Below are positions 15,922 to 24,822 of a DNA stretch of 42,824 nucleotides, piece after piece. The notes under the pieces were generated by a model. The model ran no database searches, was not told the origin of the DNA, and saw only the letters and a program-made list of their open reading frames with translations. The first letter of the stretch is position 1. Each line of letters starts with the position of its first letter. The stretch covers positions 1 through 42,824 of the forward strand of contig JANTFI010000010.1 of assembly GCA_024763505.1 (NCBI GenBank). Reading direction: 5' to 3'. The translations under genes and the position numbers were made by a program. Origin of the DNA: Gammaproteobacteria bacterium. GTDB lineage: Bacteria; Pseudomonadota; Gammaproteobacteria; GCA-001735895.

Positions 15922-16506
15922 ATGAATGCTGTGCAAGACATCAATCTGCCACAAGATTCGCTCGATGAGTGGTTCGATCAAAAGTTCGATCAAAAGATGG
16001 CTGAACGCGACGCCGCTAAAACGCCATCGATGACCATCATCGCCACCAAGGGGACGCTGGATATGGCTTATCCGCCGTTTATTCTCGCTTCCACCGCCTC
16101 GGCGCTGGGCTGGGATGTGTCGATCTTCTTCACCTTTTACGGCTTGAATCTGCTCAAGTCCGATCTCGATTTGAAGGTAACGCCATTGGGTAATCCGGCG
16201 ATGCCGATGAAATTGCCAAACGGCGCCGAGATTCCCATGCCCACTTCGGTGATGGCCTTGCTGCCGGGTTTCGAGGGCTTGGCCAGTTCGATGATGAAAA
16301 AAACCATGCAAAACAAAGGGATTGCCAGCATCGAAGAACTACGCGAATTATGTGTCGAAGCGGATGTGAAAATGGTCGCCTGCCAGATGACGGTCGACCT
16401 GTTCGGTTACGGCAAGGAGGAATTTATCCCCGAAATCAAGGAATGGGTTGGTGCTGCCAGCTTTTTGCCGACCGCGTTGAAGGCGGATGTGAACCTGTTT
16501 GTGTGA
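15922..16506 (+). CDS. DsrE2-like DsrE/F/H superfamily protein
   Basis: A 194-residue protein of the DsrE2 (peroxiredoxin-like DsrE/DrsH) type. Signatures are MTIIATKGTLDMAYPPFILASTA, GWDVSIFFTFYGLNLL, GNPAMPMKLPNG and DVKMVACQMTVDLFG, where Cys154 is the likely sulfur-carrying residue; Cys144 is a second candidate. The hydrophobic loops (PTSVMALLPGFEGLASSMMKK) are usual for DsrE2. The short N-terminal extension contains an exact repeat FDQKFDQK. It is coupled to tusA by nine bases with AGGAG upstream, and ends three bases before a convergent gene. The role is sulfur relay by family. Confidence 0.88.
   Translation: MNAVQDINLPQDSLDEWFDQKFDQKMAERDAAKTPSMTIIATKGTLDMAYPPFILASTASALGWDVSIFFTFYGLNLLKSDLDLKVTPLGNPAMPMKLPNGAEIPMPTSVMALLPGFEGLASSMMKKTMQNKGIASIEELRELCVEADVKMVACQMTVDLFGYGKEEFIPEIKEWVGAASFLPTALKADVNLFV
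15973..15996 (+). repeat. Exact 12-base tandem duplication in dsrE2
   Basis: TTCGATCAAAAG occurs twice head to tail (15973-15984 and 15985-15996), in frame, giving FDQKFDQK in the N-terminal extension. It looks like a recent slippage duplication in a part not needed for the fold. Confidence 0.85.
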
Positions 16507-16509
16507 TCC

Positions 16510-17121
16510 TTATGACTCAGGCGTTTGCCGTTGCCGCATCAGTTTGGCCATGGCTTGCGCCTGAACATCGTCGAGTTTGCCGAGTTCGCGCATCACACCG
16601 TCGCGATCTTGCGGCGGTCGGTTCTGGCTGAGTTTGAACTTGGCTTCGAGCTGGCTGACTTCAATCTCGAATCCAACGATGGCCTGTACCATGTTGGGCG
16701 GATAATCTAGATCCCACGGCTGGTCACGTCCGGCTTCGTGGCTGCGCGCCAATTGTTCGATGATGTCTTTGATGTCATCAATATCCTCGCGAATACTAGC
16801 GCTGCCATGGGCATGCACCGCGACATAATTCCATGTCGGCGCGCCCGGTTGCTGATACCAGGTCGGTGAGACGTAGCAGTGCGGTCCCTGAAACAGCACC
16901 ACAATGTCCGGGTTTTGCTGCATGATGTTCCAATGCTTATTGGCGCGTGCGACATGTCCACGCAGGAACAGACGGTCCTGGCGCATTTCAATCAGCAGCG
17001 GAATGTGAGAAACAAAGGGTTGCCCCTGCTGCACGCTGATCATGGTGGCGAAGCTGTTGCTGCGGATGAAATCCAGAATGACGGCGGGATCTTTCTCATC
17101 AAAAAATTCGGGCAGGTACAT
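16510..17121 (-). CDS. PaiB-family FMN-binding protein
   Basis: A 203-residue protein of the PaiB (FMN-binding negative transcriptional regulator) family with a split-barrel flavin-binding fold. Signatures are the N terminus MYLPEFF, FATMISVQQGQPFVSHIPLL, LRGHVARANKHW, VVLFQGPHCYVSPTWY and the VPTWNYVAVHAHG-like strand (APTWNYVAVHAHG). The C terminus has IVGFEIEVSQLEAKFKLSQN. In Bacillus PaiB affects sporulation and protease genes; in Proteobacteria the role is unclear and may be metabolic. The ATG at 17121 fits the family start; it lies four bases after the ABM gene. Confidence 0.9.
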   Translation of the reverse strand: MYLPEFFDEKDPAVILDFIRSNSFATMISVQQGQPFVSHIPLLIEMRQDRLFLRGHVARANKHWNIMQQNPDIVVLFQGPHCYVSPTWYQQPGAPTWNYVAVHAHGSASIREDIDDIKDIIEQLARSHEAGRDQPWDLDYPPNMVQAIVGFEIEVSQLEAKFKLSQNRPPQDRDGVMRELGKLDDVQAQAMAKLMRQRQTPES

Positions 17122-17125
17122 GGGC

Positions 17126-17443
17126 TTACTCCGGATGGGTTTTGACGCGCTCGACCCGGGCAATGTGAATCTGGAAGTTTTTATACCATTGTTCGCGCCC
17201 GAGCTTTTGCGCCTGCCGGTGTTGTGACTGTTTGCGCCAGTGTTCAATGCTGGCTTCGTCACGCCAGAAGGAAACCGTGATGCCGACCTGTTCGCGTGCC
17301 GATTCGAATCCGAGAAACCCCGGCATGGTGTGCGCAAGCTCGATCATTTGTTGTGCCATTTCCGCGTAGCCATCCGTTTTATCCGATAACTGACTGATGA
17401 AAATCACGGCGTAATACGGCGGCTGGAATGATCGGCGGTTCAT
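17126..17443 (-). CDS. Antibiotic biosynthesis monooxygenase (ABM)-domain protein
   Basis: A 105-residue dimeric alpha+beta-barrel protein. The pattern YYAVIFISQLSD, then MIELAHTMPGFLGFESARE and ITVSFWRDEASIEHWRKQSQH is typical of the ABM family close to YgiN/heme-degrading-like enzymes. Small members act on quinones or other reactive aromatics, but the substrate here cannot be told. The ATG at 17443 lies one base after the stop of the DUF3581 gene, whose last codons supply AGGA, and it is four bases before the PaiB gene. The three genes form one leftward unit. Confidence 0.85.
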   Translation of the reverse strand: MNRRSFQPPYYAVIFISQLSDKTDGYAEMAQQMIELAHTMPGFLGFESAREQVGITVSFWRDEASIEHWRKQSQHRQAQKLGREQWYKNFQIHIARVERVKTHPE

Positions 17444-17444
17444 T

Positions 17445-18143
17445 TCATTCCTGTTTTTTGGCGGCGTAATCGCTGACCAGTTTGTTCATGCGTTCTGCAT
17501 CAAATTCGCGCAAACCACTGAGCACCATGCGTTTGCAGCCGTGGCCGATATTCTCACCGTCGCCCAGAATGATATATTCCAGCGTCACGGCGCCCCGCTT
17601 GCCGGTTACATACAGGCTCTTCGAGGTCATTTCGAGTTTAACGTGCTTGATATCCAGTCGATCCAGTTCCAGGCTCATGCTTTCGTAAATGATCAATGGA
17701 CGGTCCGGGTTGACCATCACATTATGCTGCTGCATCAACGGTTGCAAAATATGTGGAAATGCCTGACTGGAAAACTCGACATAATTACGCGACAGAGATT
17801 CGATCAGTTCGGCATCGTTGGACACTTCGCCGTTGCACTCGATGGCCAGATATTTCTTATCGTTCTTGTCCAGCAGAGCCATGTGTTCGCCATCACAAGC
17901 GGGCAGTATCAATTGCGTGTCGTCACCGACCATGCCGGAAAAATTGAAAATCATTTTCTGGCGCAGACCATACAGGTGCAGAATCACTGAAAATAATAAA
18001 TCGCCCGGTACGCAAAATCGTTTGGAATCGACATCGTGTATCGGGTTAAAATCCCCGGCCACATTTTTGGCGAAATCACTGGCTTGCTGCCGCGTGAAAG
18101 ATAGCTTGTCGCCATCACGTTGGTAATAATTTTCGATATGCAT
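17445..18143 (-). CDS. DUF3581-family protein
   Basis: A 232-residue protein matching the gammaproteobacterial DUF3581 family. Residues 17-36 (TRQQASDFAKNVAGDFNPIH) resemble the hydratase motif of MaoC-like hot-dog folds, in which Asp and His act on acyl-CoA. The rest has VPGDLLFSVILHLYGLRQKM and LEYIILGDGENIGHGCKRMVLSGL. No function is established to my knowledge; an acyl-thioester-related role is suggested only by the motif. It is the first gene of the leftward DUF3581-ABM-PaiB unit and diverges from the ABC-F gene, with 77 bases between them. Confidence 0.8.
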   Translation of the reverse strand: MHIENYYQRDGDKLSFTRQQASDFAKNVAGDFNPIHDVDSKRFCVPGDLLFSVILHLYGLRQKMIFNFSGMVGDDTQLILPACDGEHMALLDKNDKKYLAIECNGEVSNDAELIESLSRNYVEFSSQAFPHILQPLMQQHNVMVNPDRPLIIYESMSLELDRLDIKHVKLEMTSKSLYVTGKRGAVTLEYIILGDGENIGHGCKRMVLSGLREFDAERMNKLVSDYAAKKQE

Positions 18144-18220
18144 GGATGACCGGGCCGAAAAAACGAGCAGTCTAGCATATCAACCGCCTCATTTCCGCTA
18201 CCACAGAGTATCTCTGGCTT

Positions 18221-20140
18221 ATGTTAAAACTCGAAAAACTGGCGCTTCGGCGCGGCGCCCTGTTGCTGTTCGAGGATGTCAGCCTGTCGATTCCGGCGGC
18301 ATCCAAGCTCGGCCTGACCGGCGCCAATGGCTGCGGAAAATCTTCCCTGCTGAAATTGATACTGGGCGAATTGCAGCCCGACGAGGGCGATTTCTATCTG
18401 ACCCCGGGCTGGGTGGTGGCGCATGTCGCGCAGGAATCGGAAGCCAGCGAGCGTTCGGCACTCGACATCGTGATGGATGGCGATCACGAATTGCGCGCCT
18501 TGCAACAGCGGCTGGCACGCGCCGAAGCCAGCGGCGATGGTAATGAGATTTCTGCCTGTCATGTACGGCTGGAAGAAATCGATGGCTATCAGGCGCCCAG
18601 CCGCGCCGCCAAATTGCTGACCGGTCTGAGCTTCAGCGATGCCGACATGCAGCGCCCGCTGAGTGATTTTTCCGGCGGCTGGCGCATGCGTATCCATCTT
18701 GCCAGCGCGCTGATGTGTCGCTCCGATTTATTGCTGCTCGACGAACCTACCAACCATCTTGATCTGGATGCCGTGATCTGGCTCGAGCAATGGCTCAAGC
18801 GATATGCTGGCACACTGATCATGATTTCGCATGACCGCGATTTTCTTGATGCCGTGGTCACCAGCATTGCGCATGTCGAGCAGCAGCATATCCGCTTGTA
18901 CAAAGGTAATTACAGTGCATTTGAAAGGCTACGCGCCGAGCGGCTGGCGCAGCAGCAAAGCAATTATGTCAAGCAGCAGAAAACCATCAAGCACATGCAA
19001 TCCTTTGTCGATCGTTTCAAGGCCAAGGCGACCAAGGCGAAGCAGGCACAAAGCCGGGTCAAGGCGCTCGAACGTATGGCCCTGATCGCACCGGCGCATG
19101 TCGATTCTCCGTTTCATTTTGCATTCAAAAAGCCGGATGCCCTGCCGGGATTTCTGATGCGCATCGATGACGTGTCGGCCGGTTACGATGACATAACAAT
19201 CTTAAACAAGGTCAGCCTGACCCTGTTGCCGGGCGAGCGCATCGGCCTGCTTGGCCTGAACGGTGCGGGTAAATCGACACTGATCAAACTGATTGCCGGT
19301 GAAATTCAGCCGCAGACCGGGTTGATCGAGCGCGCCAAGGATTTGAAAGTCGGCTATTTCGCCCAGCATCAACTCGAGCAACTCGACCCGCAAGCCTCCG
19401 CGTTTTTGCACATGCAGCGTCTCGATGAACGTGCCAGCGAAAAGGAGTTGCGCTCGTATCTTGGCGGCTTCAATTTTCAGGGTGACAAGGTGCTGGAACC
19501 GGTAGCGCCCTTTTCCGGCGGTGAAAAAGCGCGACTGGTGCTGGCGCTGTTGATCTGGCAAAAGCCCAATCTGTTACTGCTCGATGAACCCACCAATCAC
19601 CTTGATCTGGAAATGCGCCTGGCATTGAACAATGCGATTCAGGCGTTCGAGGGTACTGTTATTCTGGTGTCGCACGATCGTCATTTACTGCGCACCGTGT
19701 GTGACGATTTATTGCTGGTCGATCGCGGCCAGGTGCAAGCCTTCAAGCAGGAAGTGGATGATTACCCGCGCTGGCTGGCCGAGCGGCGCAATATGAAGCT
19801 CGACACCGGGCCGGGCGAAACCAAAGCCGTGCCGGATCGCAAACAGCAGAAAAAGCGAGAAGCCGAATTTCGCAAAACCATCCAGCCGCAATTAACCCGG
19901 CTCAAGCGGCTGGAACGGGAAGTGGAAAAGATCGAACAAAAGATTGCGCAGAATGACAACCGGCTTGCCGATAGCGCGATTTATCAGGACGATGCCAAAC
20001 AGGAATTGCAGCAACTGCTATTCAGCCAGGCAGAAAACAAAAAACAGCTGGAGCAAGTCGAGCAGGAATGGTTCGAGATCGATGAGCAGATCGAACAGTT
20101 GCGTGATGATTTTCAGCCAGCCAGCAGTGAAAGCGGTTGA
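18221..20140 (+). CDS. ABC-F ATPase, YheS type
   Basis: A 639-residue soluble protein with two ABC ATPase domains and no membrane part. Domain 1 has GANGCGKSS (34-42), the signature SGGWRMRIHLASAL and LLLLDEPTNHLD. Domain 2 has GLNGAGKSTLIKL, SGGEKARLVLALL and again LLLLDEPTNHLD. The linker (about 235-290) is Lys/Gln-rich with FVDRFKAKATKAKQAQSR, the ribosome-contacting P-site tRNA-interaction motif. The C terminus is a coiled coil (540-630). Length and layout match E. coli YheS. ABC-F proteins bind the ribosomal E site and ease stalled translation. A hairpin-like CAGAG-TAT-CTCTG lies just before the ATG, and no clear ribosome site is seen. Confidence 0.93.
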   Translation: MLKLEKLALRRGALLLFEDVSLSIPAASKLGLTGANGCGKSSLLKLILGELQPDEGDFYLTPGWVVAHVAQESEASERSALDIVMDGDHELRALQQRLARAEASGDGNEISACHVRLEEIDGYQAPSRAAKLLTGLSFSDADMQRPLSDFSGGWRMRIHLASALMCRSDLLLLDEPTNHLDLDAVIWLEQWLKRYAGTLIMISHDRDFLDAVVTSIAHVEQQHIRLYKGNYSAFERLRAERLAQQQSNYVKQQKTIKHMQSFVDRFKAKATKAKQAQSRVKALERMALIAPAHVDSPFHFAFKKPDALPGFLMRIDDVSAGYDDITILNKVSLTLLPGERIGLLGLNGAGKSTLIKLIAGEIQPQTGLIERAKDLKVGYFAQHQLEQLDPQASAFLHMQRLDERASEKELRSYLGGFNFQGDKVLEPVAPFSGGEKARLVLALLIWQKPNLLLLDEPTNHLDLEMRLALNNAIQAFEGTVILVSHDRHLLRTVCDDLLLVDRGQVQAFKQEVDDYPRWLAERRNMKLDTGPGETKAVPDRKQQKKREAEFRKTIQPQLTRLKRLEREVEKIEQKIAQNDNRLADSAIYQDDAKQELQQLLFSQAENKKQLEQVEQEWFEIDEQIEQLRDDFQPASSESG

Positions 20141-20339
20141 GCCGCACCGCTTCAAGTTATGATCGACCGCAATTACAGAGTGAAGCCTGCTTGAATTATT
20201 GAACTTATCAGCTAAAACATAGGGACTCTTTGTATTTCAGGTCGAACTTCTCTGTGGTCAATCTTAGCATTTTTAGATCCCGACTCTCCAAGCACCTTGT
20301 TTCACACTCCTCTGAACGACCATTCTTTGAGGTGGTGGT

Positions 20340-22211
20340 ATGCTGATTCGCCACGAAAAGCCCGGCTATATCATGGTGCTGGCGTCACTGCTGGTGATGT
20401 TACTTACGGCTTATCTGTTGTTTGACTATCAGCGTTCTGATCGCGAACAGCAGGCACGAGAGCAGGGGCTGGCACTGGCACGTTTGATTTCCAGCATGCC
20501 ATGGCAGCAAGTGGTTGGCCAGTCCGGCTCTAAGGGATTGCTCGACGCCCTGAGTGAAGGCCAGAACAATCCGGATTTCTCCTATGCTCAAGTCATCGAT
20601 AAATCCGGCCGTGTGGTCAAGGAAGTCGCTGCACGCGGCATTATCGTGCCTGATCAGCCGATCTCAATCGAGCCCTCCAGCTGGATTGGGCAGCGTCTGG
20701 TCGACCGGAAAGGTCAGCCAGGCAGTGCCGACAAGGGTAATGGTGCGACTGATTCAGAAGCGACCAGCTTCATCGAGTCACACGCCCCGCTGTTTCAGGA
20801 TGATCAGCTCAAGGGTTTCATCAAAATCGGTTATCGCCAGCCGGAATTGCAATTGAGCTACGCACAACTACCTTTTCTGGCGACGCTGACTCTGCCGATA
20901 TTTTTGCTTACCCCGCTGTTTTATTACTTCTTGCGTCAGGAATTGAAACCCTTGCGCAAGATCGGCCAGAGTATCGATGACATCAGCAACGGCTTTTTAC
21001 AGCAGCCACTGGAACTGCAACCGAATGCCGAGCTCGGTCAATTTATGGAACGCTTCAATCAATTCATCGAAACGACCCAGGCACATATCCGCAAGCTCGA
21101 CACCGAGCAAAACGATCTTTATATGTCGAGTAAACTGCTTAGCTACAAAAACAGTAAGGTAGAATCGATTTTGCAAACCCTGCCGGAAGCTGTTCTGGTT
21201 ATCGACAAGTCGGGGGTGGTGAGTTACGCGAATCAGAAAGTCGACAGCCTGCTGGGAAAAAATTCCGAAGAAATAATGGATAAGAAGCCGGCTGAGTGGT
21301 GTCAGTCTCCTGAACTGTTGAAAGTGATGTCGGGAAATTATAACAAGGGTTCGATATCAACGGTTTCCGGATCGAGCTTGAGCGGAACTGCAAGCAACAG
21401 CACCAAAAAATATGAAGTATTGACCTATCCGCTGTTTTCGCCAAAAGATGACAGCCAGTTGTTGGGCCGATTGGTGGTGATTCGCGATGTAACCGAGCAG
21501 TTTTACGAACGCCAGCGTCAGGGCGAATTTATCGCACAGATTGCACATGAACTGAAAACTCCACTGAATGTGCTGGCAATGTACAGTGAAACCCTGATCG
21601 ATGAAGAGTTAACTTCGGCTGAAATGAGGATCGAAGCGGCGAATGTGATTCATGATGAAGTCGAGCGCCTGTCGACGCTGATCCAGAATCTGCTGACAAT
21701 TTCGCAATATGAACTGGGTGGTCTGCTGATCGAGCGCCAGCGTGTACGTATGCAGGAATTTTTGCAGGATGTTTTCGACACAATGGCAAAAAGCGATCGA
21801 GCTCGTACATTGAATTTCGAGATCGATCTACCTCATGAGATGGGCGTTGCCCAAATTGATAAAGCTCTGATGCGTATCGCGATCAATAATCTGCTGAGTA
21901 ATGCGATTAAATATAACCGCCCCGGTGGCCAGGTAAAGCTGGAAGCACGAGAAACTGACCATGCCCTGGAAATCAGTGTCAGCGACGATGGCTATGGCAT
22001 TTCCGAACAGGATCAGCAACATATTTTCGATAAATTCTTTCGCTCCGAAGACAATCATATTCGAGAGCAGACCGGACATGGACTCGGTTTGTCTTTGACG
22101 CGCCATATCGTACTAATCCATCAGGGTGAACTGACGGTCAGCAGTGAGCCCGGGCAGGGCAGTCTTTTTAAAATTACGCTGGACAAGCGTCCGGACAACC
22201 TCGTTGGGTAA
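20340..22211 (+). CDS. Membrane sensor histidine kinase with PAS domain
   Basis: A 623-residue kinase. A first transmembrane helix (about 10-29) and a second (about 177-199) enclose a periplasmic sensor region of about 145 residues. A HAMP-like segment follows (LRQELKPLRKIGQSIDDIS), then a short coil, a PAS domain (about 272-388, LPEAVLVIDKSGVVSYANQKV), and the HisKA helix with IAHELKTPLNVL, His403 being the phosphoacceptor. The ATPase domain has AINNLLSNAIKYN, DDGYGIS and GHGLGLSLTRH, all intact. GAGGTGG lies before the ATG. A receiver protein starts directly at the base after its stop. It heads the pilus locus, so it probably controls fibre assembly; its ligand is unknown. Confidence 0.92.
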   Translation: MLIRHEKPGYIMVLASLLVMLLTAYLLFDYQRSDREQQAREQGLALARLISSMPWQQVVGQSGSKGLLDALSEGQNNPDFSYAQVIDKSGRVVKEVAARGIIVPDQPISIEPSSWIGQRLVDRKGQPGSADKGNGATDSEATSFIESHAPLFQDDQLKGFIKIGYRQPELQLSYAQLPFLATLTLPIFLLTPLFYYFLRQELKPLRKIGQSIDDISNGFLQQPLELQPNAELGQFMERFNQFIETTQAHIRKLDTEQNDLYMSSKLLSYKNSKVESILQTLPEAVLVIDKSGVVSYANQKVDSLLGKNSEEIMDKKPAEWCQSPELLKVMSGNYNKGSISTVSGSSLSGTASNSTKKYEVLTYPLFSPKDDSQLLGRLVVIRDVTEQFYERQRQGEFIAQIAHELKTPLNVLAMYSETLIDEELTSAEMRIEAANVIHDEVERLSTLIQNLLTISQYELGGLLIERQRVRMQEFLQDVFDTMAKSDRARTLNFEIDLPHEMGVAQIDKALMRIAINNLLSNAIKYNRPGGQVKLEARETDHALEISVSDDGYGISEQDQQHIFDKFFRSEDNHIREQTGHGLGLSLTRHIVLIHQGELTVSSEPGQGSLFKITLDKRPDNLVG

Positions 22212-22601
22212 ATGATGATGAAGAAAATCACACTGGTTGATGATGAAATGCATGTGCTGCGCATTATGAGGCTGTCACTGGAAAAACAGGGCTATGAAGT
22301 GAGCACATACAGTAATGGCGAAGAAGCGCTCGCTGCGTTGAAGCAGGGTGAGCACCCGGATGTATTGGTTACCGATATACAAATGCCACGCATGACAGGC
22401 GAAGAGTTATGCAAAAATATTCGCCTCGAATTTCCAGATCGCAGCTTTCGTATCTTTGTGTTGACTTCGCGCACGGAAATCGAACATCGAGACTGGTCTG
22501 CCAGTTTTGATAATCTGGAGTTTTTGGAAAAACCCGTCAGCATGCGCCAGTTACTCATACGGCTGGATAGTTACTTCCAGAGCCAGAAAATTCCTTCGTG
22601 A
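22212..22601 (+). CDS. Single-domain response regulator
   Basis: A 129-residue CheY-like receiver with no output domain. The acidic pair is Asp10/Asp11 (ITLVDDEMH), the phosphoacceptor Asp55 (VLVTDIQMPRMTG), Thr85 (FVLTSR) and Lys107 (FLEKPVS). The ATG follows the kinase stop without a gap; two more ATG codons (22215, 22218) are alternative starts. The output must pass through protein contact. The downstream EAL protein, or the STAS domain of the ATPase, are the obvious candidates, but this is inference. It ends seven bases before the next ATG. Confidence 0.93.
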   Translation: MMMKKITLVDDEMHVLRIMRLSLEKQGYEVSTYSNGEEALAALKQGEHPDVLVTDIQMPRMTGEELCKNIRLEFPDRSFRIFVLTSRTEIEHRDWSASFDNLEFLEKPVSMRQLLIRLDSYFQSQKIPS

Positions 22602-22608
22602 GCGCCTC

Positions 22609-24822
22609 ATGTCTGTGAAAACCCTGTCCACCGCTCGATTTAATAATTACTGGAAGCTGCTGAAGCTGTCAGCCCCATGGGTCGATATCGCCATTATTTT
22701 TGACCGGGAAGGCAAATTTTGCTGGCAGAGTAACCGCCGCTTACATTCGCAAATGGATCGAATCACCATTCTTGCGCAACGTTTTCAGGAAGAGTTAAGC
22801 GACCCGGCAACACAGGAAATCCAGCAGGATCTGGGTGATGGAGAAATGTTGATCCTGATGCGGCTGGTTGACTCCGAGATCGACGAGGTATTGACCATTG
22901 CGTTGATCACGCATGAATTCAATCTAGCCCAAAAGCGCTCGTCAGAAAACGACTCGACCTTGCAATTACTGAACCAGAGCTTGCTCACTGAATATAACCT
23001 GATTCGAAAAAATCTGGAAAAAGAGCAGGAGCTGAATGCTATTGCCGATGAATTGACACACCGATACGAAGAGTTGAACCTGATTTACTCCTCCGATGAT
23101 CAGGTTCAAAATCTTTCGCATGGCCGGGAGTTGCTGCAGCAAATTATCGCCAATGCCACGAATTACCTGAATGTCGATCTTGCGACGATCATATTACCGG
23201 ACAAAAATGTGGTGCTACAGGCTGCTAGGGAGGTGGATTCTCCTCAGTCCTATAAACTTATCCTCGATGCGTTGCATAAGGATATCTATATGCAGCTTCA
23301 GTTACACAAGCAATCTCTGGTCATCAACAGTAGCCAGGATGCAATGAATTTCAGCCTGTTTATTGAACTGCCTTATAAAATGGTTGTTTCTCCCATGTTT
23401 AATGCCGATAACAAGGTAATAGGCCTGGTCGCCATTGTTAATGAGCTGAAACATATCGATTTCACCAATAGTGATCGTAACCTGCTCGAAGTCCTTGCCA
23501 ACAAGGCTTCAACCATCGTCGTACATAATTTTGATCCTCTGACCGGGCTGGAGAACAATCACAGTTTTGAAATGATTGTTTTCGATACGCTCAAGCAATC
23601 CTGGCAAAACGGCAGTCAACATGCCATTGCAAGTATTGATATTGACCGGATGGCTGTTATCAATGCGATCAGCGGCCTGGAAGCGGGTGACCAGTTAATC
23701 AAGCAGGTCGGATCAACACTTGGAAAAATGGTTCGCTCCTACGATACCGTGGCTCGTCTGGGTGCTGATAAATTTGCCGTGCTGTTGAAAAACTGCAGTT
23801 TGGAGAAAGCTCAGCATTTGTTAGAAAAGATTAGCGAAGCGGTTTCCACTCTTGGATTCAATTACCAGGGGGAAGTGCATGAAGTCAGCTTGAGTGTTGG
23901 CATAGCGCCGATTTCGGCTGATATTCAATCCGTGTCCAGTGTGCTCGGTAATGTTGAGTCTGCACGTATCGCGGCAAAGGAACGTGGTCGAAATCAGATA
24001 CAGGTGTTCAAGCTGGATGACAGTGACTTGCTGCGGCGCAAGAAAATGATCTACTGGGTCAGTCGTACTCAGGCGGCGTTGCGGGAAGATCGTTTCGAGT
24101 TGCATGCGCAGAAAATTCAGCCGATCGATGCAACGGGGCAGCTACCGCATTATGAAATTCTTATCCGCATGCTCGACGATAATGGCGAGCTCGTGTCGCC
24201 GGGCGATTTCCTGCCGGCAGCCGAAAATTTTTACCTGATGCCCAAGCTTGACCGCTGGGTCATCAGGCACTGCTTCAGCCTGCTGGCGCAACAGCTCAAA
24301 GAAAACGGTTCAATTCCCTGTGAAGTGTCGATCAATTTGTCGGGACAATCGATTACCAGCGAAGGGTTGCATCCATTTATTGATGACATGTTTCGGCAAT
24401 ATGCGATTGATCCGTCTTTGATCTGCTTCGAAGTAACCGAAACCTCTGCCATGGCCAATCTGGAAGAAGCAAAAGCGTTCATCCACAAGATACGAGAACT
24501 GGGTTGTCACTTTTCACTGGATGACTTTGGCACCGGTCTTAGTTCCTTTGCGTATTTAAAGAATTTACATGTCGATTTCCTCAAAATCGATGGCGTTTTC
24601 GTCAAACATATTGTCGATGATGAAGTGTCTCGCAGCATGGTGTCCGCGATCCATCAGGTTGGTCGTGCGATGGGCTTGAGAACGATTGCGGAATATGTTG
24701 AAAATGAAGCCATCTTGCAGCAATTGAGTAATATCGGCATCGACTATGCGCAAGGCTATGGCATCGCAAAACCAGTTCCATTCGCAGGTGTTCTGAAAAA
24801 TTTACAGGGTAATCCACGGTAA
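22609..24822 (+). CDS. GAF / degenerate GGDEF / EAL c-di-GMP phosphodiesterase
   Basis: A 737-residue soluble signalling protein. Residues 1-110 form an N-terminal domain I do not recognise, and 115-165 a coiled coil. A GAF domain spans about 165-305, and a GGDEF domain 308-468 whose active loop reads LGADKF instead of GGDEF (384-389), so cyclase activity is unlikely; it may bind GTP. The EAL domain at 480-733 has YEILIR with Glu516, INLSGQS, FEVTET, LDDFGTGLSSFAYLK, FLKIDG and EYVENE, and YAQGYGIAKPVP, so it should hydrolyse c-di-GMP. The ATG at 22609 fits the short gap after the receiver gene. Its stop shares one base with the start of the MshEN-type ATPase, so the enzyme is made together with a probable c-di-GMP receptor. 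Confidence 0.9.
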   Translation: MSVKTLSTARFNNYWKLLKLSAPWVDIAIIFDREGKFCWQSNRRLHSQMDRITILAQRFQEELSDPATQEIQQDLGDGEMLILMRLVDSEIDEVLTIALITHEFNLAQKRSSENDSTLQLLNQSLLTEYNLIRKNLEKEQELNAIADELTHRYEELNLIYSSDDQVQNLSHGRELLQQIIANATNYLNVDLATIILPDKNVVLQAAREVDSPQSYKLILDALHKDIYMQLQLHKQSLVINSSQDAMNFSLFIELPYKMVVSPMFNADNKVIGLVAIVNELKHIDFTNSDRNLLEVLANKASTIVVHNFDPLTGLENNHSFEMIVFDTLKQSWQNGSQHAIASIDIDRMAVINAISGLEAGDQLIKQVGSTLGKMVRSYDTVARLGADKFAVLLKNCSLEKAQHLLEKISEAVSTLGFNYQGEVHEVSLSVGIAPISADIQSVSSVLGNVESARIAAKERGRNQIQVFKLDDSDLLRRKKMIYWVSRTQAALREDRFELHAQKIQPIDATGQLPHYEILIRMLDDNGELVSPGDFLPAAENFYLMPKLDRWVIRHCFSLLAQQLKENGSIPCEVSINLSGQSITSEGLHPFIDDMFRQYAIDPSLICFEVTETSAMANLEEAKAFIHKIRELGCHFSLDDFGTGLSSFAYLKNLHVDFLKIDGVFVKHIVDDEVSRSMVSAIHQVGRAMGLRTIAEYVENEAILQQLSNIGIDYAQGYGIAKPVPFAGVLKNLQGNPR

